Shown here piece after piece: positions 54,428 to 57,547 of a DNA stretch of 57,547 bases. Source of the stretch: Syntrophorhabdales bacterium (GTDB taxonomy: Bacteria; Desulfobacterota; Syntrophorhabdia; Syntrophorhabdales; WCHB1-27); contig DATKNH010000094.1 in NCBI GenBank assembly GCA_035541455.1, forward strand, positions 1 through 57,547. The letters are read 5' to 3'. The stretch's first letter is position 1. Every line of letters starts with the position of its first letter. Position numbers and translations under genes: made by a program. Under the pieces are notes generated by a model. It ran no database searches. It was not told the origin of the DNA and saw nothing but the letters and a program-made list of their open reading frames with translations.

Positions 54428-55621
54428 ATGGAACTTGTAGTGAAAAGAGGAGAGATATCCGAAGCGCCGGCAGATAACCTGCCGAGCCTGACAGATCTTT
54501 TTCTTTTGTTCCTGCGCCTTGGCGCCACGGCCTTCGGGGGACCGGCGATGATCCCTTACGTCGGCGAATTCGTGGTGAAGCGCAAGAAATGGATGGATCC
54601 GCAGACCTTCAAAGGAGGCGTTGTCCTCGCCCAATCCATTCCGGGCGCCACCCTCATGCAGACGGTGGCGTACGTGGGCCTGCAGAAGAGGGGCTTGCCT
54701 GGCGCACTCGTGTCATACATTGGCTTCGGCCTTCCGGCCTTCCTGCTTATGCTCGGCTTTTCCGCTGTCTATGCCGCATACGGAAGCCTGCCACGGGTAA
54801 CATCCGTTTTTTCAGGACTTCAGGTAATCGTCATCGCCATCGTCGCAAACGCCACCTATACGTTCGGCAGAAGCTCCATAAAACACTATATACATGTGTT
54901 ACTTGCGGTCGCCTCTGCGTTGGCCTTTTGGGTGGGTGTGAGCCCCTTCTATGTCATTCTCGGGGCAGCGCTTGCGGGTATATGCTTGTTAAAAGGAACA
55001 CCTGAGACACAGCCGTCAAAAATACAGAAGAAACGCATTTCTCCCATCCCTGTTGCCAGTCTTCTTGCAATTCTGGCTACCGGACTTGCTTTTCTTTACC
55101 TCGTCCGTCCCGATCTTCTCAGACTGGTCCTCCTGATGATGAAGGTCGACCTTTTTGCCTTCGGCGGAGGCTTTGCTTCCCTGCCTCTGATGCTCCAGGA
55201 GGTTGTGCATGTGAGGGGTTGGATGGACGCGCAGACATTCATGGACGGCATAGCCCTGGGTCAGGTAACGCCCGGGCCGATAGTCATCACCGCAGCGTTT
55301 GTGGGATACCTGACGCATCGCGTCCTGGGTGCCATCGTTGCGACGGTCGGAATTTTCGGCCCTTCGTTCGTATTGGTCATCCTTATAGAGCCATTCTTCA
55401 ACAGGCTGAAAAGTTCGGCCGTGTTCCTAAAAGCTACGCAAGGCGTCCTTGCCTCCTTCGTGGGACTCCTCCTTTACGTGGTCATAAGATTTTCAATTGC
55501 GGTGCCCTGGGACCTTTTCCGCGTGCTGATCGTACTGGCCTCCCTGATTGCACTTTTCAAGAAGGTGGATCTTTTGTACATTGTATTGATCGGGGCAGCG
55601 CTATCCCTGGCCCTGTTCTAG
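54428..55621 (+). CDS. chrA: ChrA-type chromate transporter family protein
   Basis: A 397-residue membrane protein of the two-domain CHR family. The N-terminal copy has FLRLGATAFGGPAMIPYVGEFVV, KKWMDPQTFKGGVVLAQSIPGATLMQTVAYVG. The C-terminal copy repeats the pattern (VDLFAFGGGFASLPLMLQEVV, GWMDAQTFMDGIALGQVTPGPIVITAAFVG). Family members export chromate, often by exchange with sulfate, though many have unknown anions as substrate. No ECF promoter was found directly upstream, so membership of the stress regulon is not shown. Confidence 0.9.
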   Translation: MELVVKRGEISEAPADNLPSLTDLFLLFLRLGATAFGGPAMIPYVGEFVVKRKKWMDPQTFKGGVVLAQSIPGATLMQTVAYVGLQKRGLPGALVSYIGFGLPAFLLMLGFSAVYAAYGSLPRVTSVFSGLQVIVIAIVANATYTFGRSSIKHYIHVLLAVASALAFWVGVSPFYVILGAALAGICLLKGTPETQPSKIQKKRISPIPVASLLAILATGLAFLYLVRPDLLRLVLLMMKVDLFAFGGGFASLPLMLQEVVHVRGWMDAQTFMDGIALGQVTPGPIVITAAFVGYLTHRVLGAIVATVGIFGPSFVLVILIEPFFNRLKSSAVFLKATQGVLASFVGLLLYVVIRFSIAVPWDLFRVLIVLASLIALFKKVDLLYIVLIGAALSLALF

Positions 55622-55782
55622 CCGTGAAAGCTGCAAGCCCGAAGGCTTTGCGTGTGTGTAACTGAAAGAGTCAGCCTCCACACTCACTTCCTGAAAGAGC
55701 GCGTGATGCTGTTTCCCTTGATGTGCGTGCTTTAGGGTGGTAACGTGGTAATGTACCGCACAGGAGTGTTGAGATCAACCAA

Positions 55783-56385
55783 GTGAAACGAGATTACAGA
55801 GACCAGTTGTTCACCCTGTTTCCGCTGGACGAAAAGAGCTTTGAGGAATTGTTCAATGCTGTCTCTTTCAAAGAGGTGCCTTCGGGGACCATCCTGTTAT
55901 CGGAGGGCGAAATCGCGACGAAACTACTCATTGTCATCAATGGGTGCTTGAGGGAATACTTCATCAAGGAAGACGGCAAGGAGATCACGTTCCAGTTCTT
56001 TGTAGAGAACCAGATGGTCGCCTCATTCGAAAGCGCAACGACAGGGACGCCCAGCAGGCTCTACGTAGAGACCATTGAGGATTCGATAATTGGATTTATC
56101 CCGATGAAAACCCTTGAAGTAATTGTCAGTAAGTGTGTTTCCATGAGGGCGGGTTTCAGCAGGTTTCTCATGAAAAGGCTGGTTTATTATATGAACCGTT
56201 GTTCTTCGTATATACTCGACAACCCGGAAAAGAGATACCTTAAACTGCTAGAGGAGAACGCTGACCTGGTTGCAAGATTGCCCAAGCAGTATGTCGCATC
56301 GTATCTGGGCGTTACCCCTGTCTCATTGTCCCGCATCAGGAGCAGATTAAGAAAAAGAGATACCAAGACAATTAACGATTGTTAA
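55783..56385 (+). CDS. Crp/Fnr-family transcriptional regulator
   Basis: A 200-residue regulator. It has an N-terminal cyclic-nucleotide-binding-like beta roll (EVPSGTILLSEGEIATKLLIVINGCLREYF ... ITFQFFVENQMVASF), a dimerisation helix and a C-terminal winged helix with recognition region YLGVTPVSLSRIRSRLRKR. There is no N-terminal Fnr-type Cys cluster. It starts with GTG 55783; a GTTGA-N2-TCAAC repeat (55768-55779) overlaps the site where a Shine-Dalgarno would be. It precedes a membrane-protein/ferredoxin pair, a likely target. Confidence 0.88.
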   Translation: MKRDYRDQLFTLFPLDEKSFEELFNAVSFKEVPSGTILLSEGEIATKLLIVINGCLREYFIKEDGKEITFQFFVENQMVASFESATTGTPSRLYVETIEDSIIGFIPMKTLEVIVSKCVSMRAGFSRFLMKRLVYYMNRCSSYILDNPEKRYLKLLEENADLVARLPKQYVASYLGVTPVSLSRIRSRLRKRDTKTINDC

Positions 56386-56387
56386 TT
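56370..56387 (+). promoter_or_regulatory. Fnr-type palindrome at the 3' end of the regulator gene
   Basis: AATTAAC-GATT-GTTAATT is a perfect 7-4-7 inverted repeat whose core TTAAC-N4-GTTAA has the same geometry as Fnr-family sites (TTGAT-N4-ATCAA). It overlaps the last codons and stop of the Crp/Fnr gene and lies about 80 bases upstream of the next gene. A second small palindrome, TGCAATTGCA, is at 56419-56428. Confidence 0.6.
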
Positions 56388-56467
56388 ACAGGCCACCGCT
56401 TCCGCGCCATACTTAGAATGCAATTGCAGTTTGGTCTTACAGAATCCGTCAGGTATGGAGCGGATCA

Positions 56468-56997
56468 ATGAATACTATTAAAGGCATCTCTATTTCGCCA
56501 ACAAACAACTTCTATCTGCACCTGCTCAAATTTGCCGTTTTTGTCATCATAGCCAGTACCGGCTCTCTCATCCAGATTGAATACCATATGCACAGATTGC
56601 CGGAGGGTTACTAGGCTTGGACAAGTCCGGATGGGAATCGCTGCATAAGATATCGGCAACCATCTTTCTAGCGGGGAGAGGAGGGCATTGTTCGCTGAAC
56701 TGGAGATTTGTCTCGGTAAGCATCAGGCACATCTTTCATTGGAAGCTCATAACCTCCGCCCCGCTCTCGTACTGGTTATTCCTGATATGCGTACCTACAT
56801 GCCTTACTGCAATGGCATCATGGATTCTGTTGGGCCCCAAGGATAAGCTAAGATTCCTCCTCATTGAAAGTCACGACAAGCTCGGCTGGTTTCTAATCAC
56901 GCTCGCGACTATCCACGTTGTGTCCCGTGCGAGGAGGATGACAAGGGCCTATCGCAAGCTGACCCGGGAGACTGTTGACAAAGATCAAGAAGAGTGA
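56468..56997 (+). pseudogene. Frameshifted small membrane protein (DUF4405/cytochrome-b-like)
   Basis: The first 48 codons from ATG 56468 encode a hydrophobic start (LLKFAVFVIIASTGSLIQIEYHMHRLPEGY) and stop at TAG 56612. The homologous-looking continuation is in another frame from about 56602: GLLGLDKSGWESLHKISATIFLA and on to APLSYWLFLICVPTC, HDKLGWFLITLATIHVVSR, stopping at 56997. Read together they resemble a small multi-helix heme-binding-type membrane protein with conserved His residues. One base insertion or deletion near 56605 explains the break. A sequencing error or a true pseudogene are both possible. The ferredoxin gene overlaps the end. Confidence 0.6.
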
Positions 56998-57236
56998 GGA
57001 CAACGTGCATGTGGAGAGGGATAAAGGGTACCGCGTATATCCGCTTCGATTCAAGAAAGTGTAACGCCTGCTGGAAATGCGTCGATGCGTGCTCGGCAAA
57101 TGTTTTCGACAAAATTAATGTCTTCGTGCATAAGCACGCCAAGATCGTACATCAAGAGCGTTGCACGGGCTGCCTGGAATGCGCGAGAGCTTGCGATTAC
57201 GGAGCGATCGATCCTGTTATTGAAAGTGCTGGATAG
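56994..57236 (+). CDS. Two-cluster [4Fe-4S] ferredoxin
   Basis: An 80-residue protein with two complete cluster motifs: CNACWKCVDAC and CTGCLECARAC. It starts at GTG 56994, overlapping the stop of the upstream membrane-protein frame (GTGA), so the two were translated together. It probably delivers electrons to or from that membrane partner. The downstream 57237-57437 stretch shows no gene. Confidence 0.85.
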   Translation: MRTTCMWRGIKGTAYIRFDSRKCNACWKCVDACSANVFDKINVFVHKHAKIVHQERCTGCLECARACDYGAIDPVIESAG

Positions 57237-57437
57237 ATTCCACCATGTTGTCTGTGGCAAGGCTGAGCGCTTCGGGTCCAGACCGCCGCACCAGTTGTAG
57301 GTGAAGCACTCAATTCGAATGGGCCTGCAAAATTCACGATTAGCTTTCCCCTCGCGATTTCTAAGGATGTCTTCCTGAAACATGCAGATTGTACGAGAAG
57401 CTTCCACGTGCTACATTACGGTTGAAAAGCTGCTGCG

Positions 57438-57547
57438 ATGAGTTCCAAAAGCATGAGTGATAATGCCACGCCCCACAGCGCATCCGTGTATGATGCGGAA
57501 ATATTCAGGACCGTGCCATTCTATAGCCTTTTTCACACCGAAACCAT
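57438..57547 (+). CDS. Start of a gene running off the window, possibly a methyltransferase
   Basis: Thirty-six codons from ATG 57438 (or ATG 57453) stay open to the window edge. The sequence SVYDAEIFRTVPFYSLFHTET looks like the N-terminal helix that precedes the SAM-binding domain in several small methyltransferases. That reading rests on the first residues only, and no Shine-Dalgarno is obvious. Confidence 0.4.
   Translation, partial: MSSKSMSDNATPHSASVYDAEIFRTVPFYSLFHTET

Overview
The window reads as a chromosomal stretch from a strictly anaerobic, Gram-negative bacterium, most likely a Desulfobacterota/'Deltaproteobacteria' relative of the Syntrophorhabdus type. This placement is an inference. 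It rests on a bacterial ribosomal/RNA polymerase cluster, a TolB-Pal-CpoB outer-membrane system, a complete tetrahydrofolate-type Wood-Ljungdahl gene set, HdrABC-MvhD electron-transfer genes and selenocysteine use. No taxonomic search was possible.

Layout. (1) 1-12,008, plus strand: the end of tuf, then rpmG, tRNA-Trp, secE, nusG, rplK, rplA, an L10 leader, rplJ, rplL, rpoB and rpoC. The rpoBC transcript probably ends in a perfect 16-bp hairpin that lies inside the coding sequence of the convergent gene cpoB. (2) 11,985-15,530, minus strand: cpoB, pal, tolB and a LysR regulator. (3) 15,600-22,000: glgB, tRNA-Val, tRNA-Asp, a family-2 glycosyltransferase and, on the minus strand, an NDP-forming acyl-CoA synthetase fused to a GNAT acetyltransferase. 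(4) 22,190-45,430: a 23-kb carbon-fixation supercluster. It holds fhs, an IclR regulator, the corrinoid reactivator acsV, cooC, folD, a small ORF, acsD, acsA/cooS, acsB, a cobalamin riboswitch, acsC, acsE, hdrC, hdrB, a small ORF, a giant HdrA-GltD-HdrA fusion, mvhD with an in-frame UGA read as selenocysteine, metV and metF. Formate activation, methylene-THF formation, methylene-THF reduction, methyl transfer to the corrinoid protein, CO2/CO interconversion and acetyl-CoA synthesis or cleavage are all encoded. Only formate dehydrogenase and hydrogenase are missing locally. The pathway could run in either direction.

(5) 45,590-48,481: an ACMSD-type amidohydrolase/decarboxylase and a TPR-O-GlcNAc-transferase-like protein. 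(6) 48,640-54,163: an apparent self-contained ECF sigma-factor regulon. Four almost identical promoters (GGAAC or TGAAC, 16 bp, CGTCTAA) precede a methyltransferase with a signal peptide plus an APC permease, a secreted protein of unknown function, the sigma factor itself, and a zinc-motif anti-sigma factor with a periplasmic Spy/CpxP-like protein. Two of these promoters sit in duplicated terminator-promoter modules. (7) 54,229-57,547: a Cys-rich mini-protein, a ChrA-type transporter, a Crp/Fnr regulator, a frameshifted membrane-protein gene coupled to a ferredoxin, and the start of a further gene.

The main points for follow-up are the selenocysteine MvhD missed by ordinary gene calling, the triple-flavoprotein HdrA fusion in an Hdr-MvhD-MetVF cluster, the cobalamin riboswitch inside the acs operon directly before the corrinoid protein, the four-promoter ECF regulon, and the terminator embedded in cpoB.
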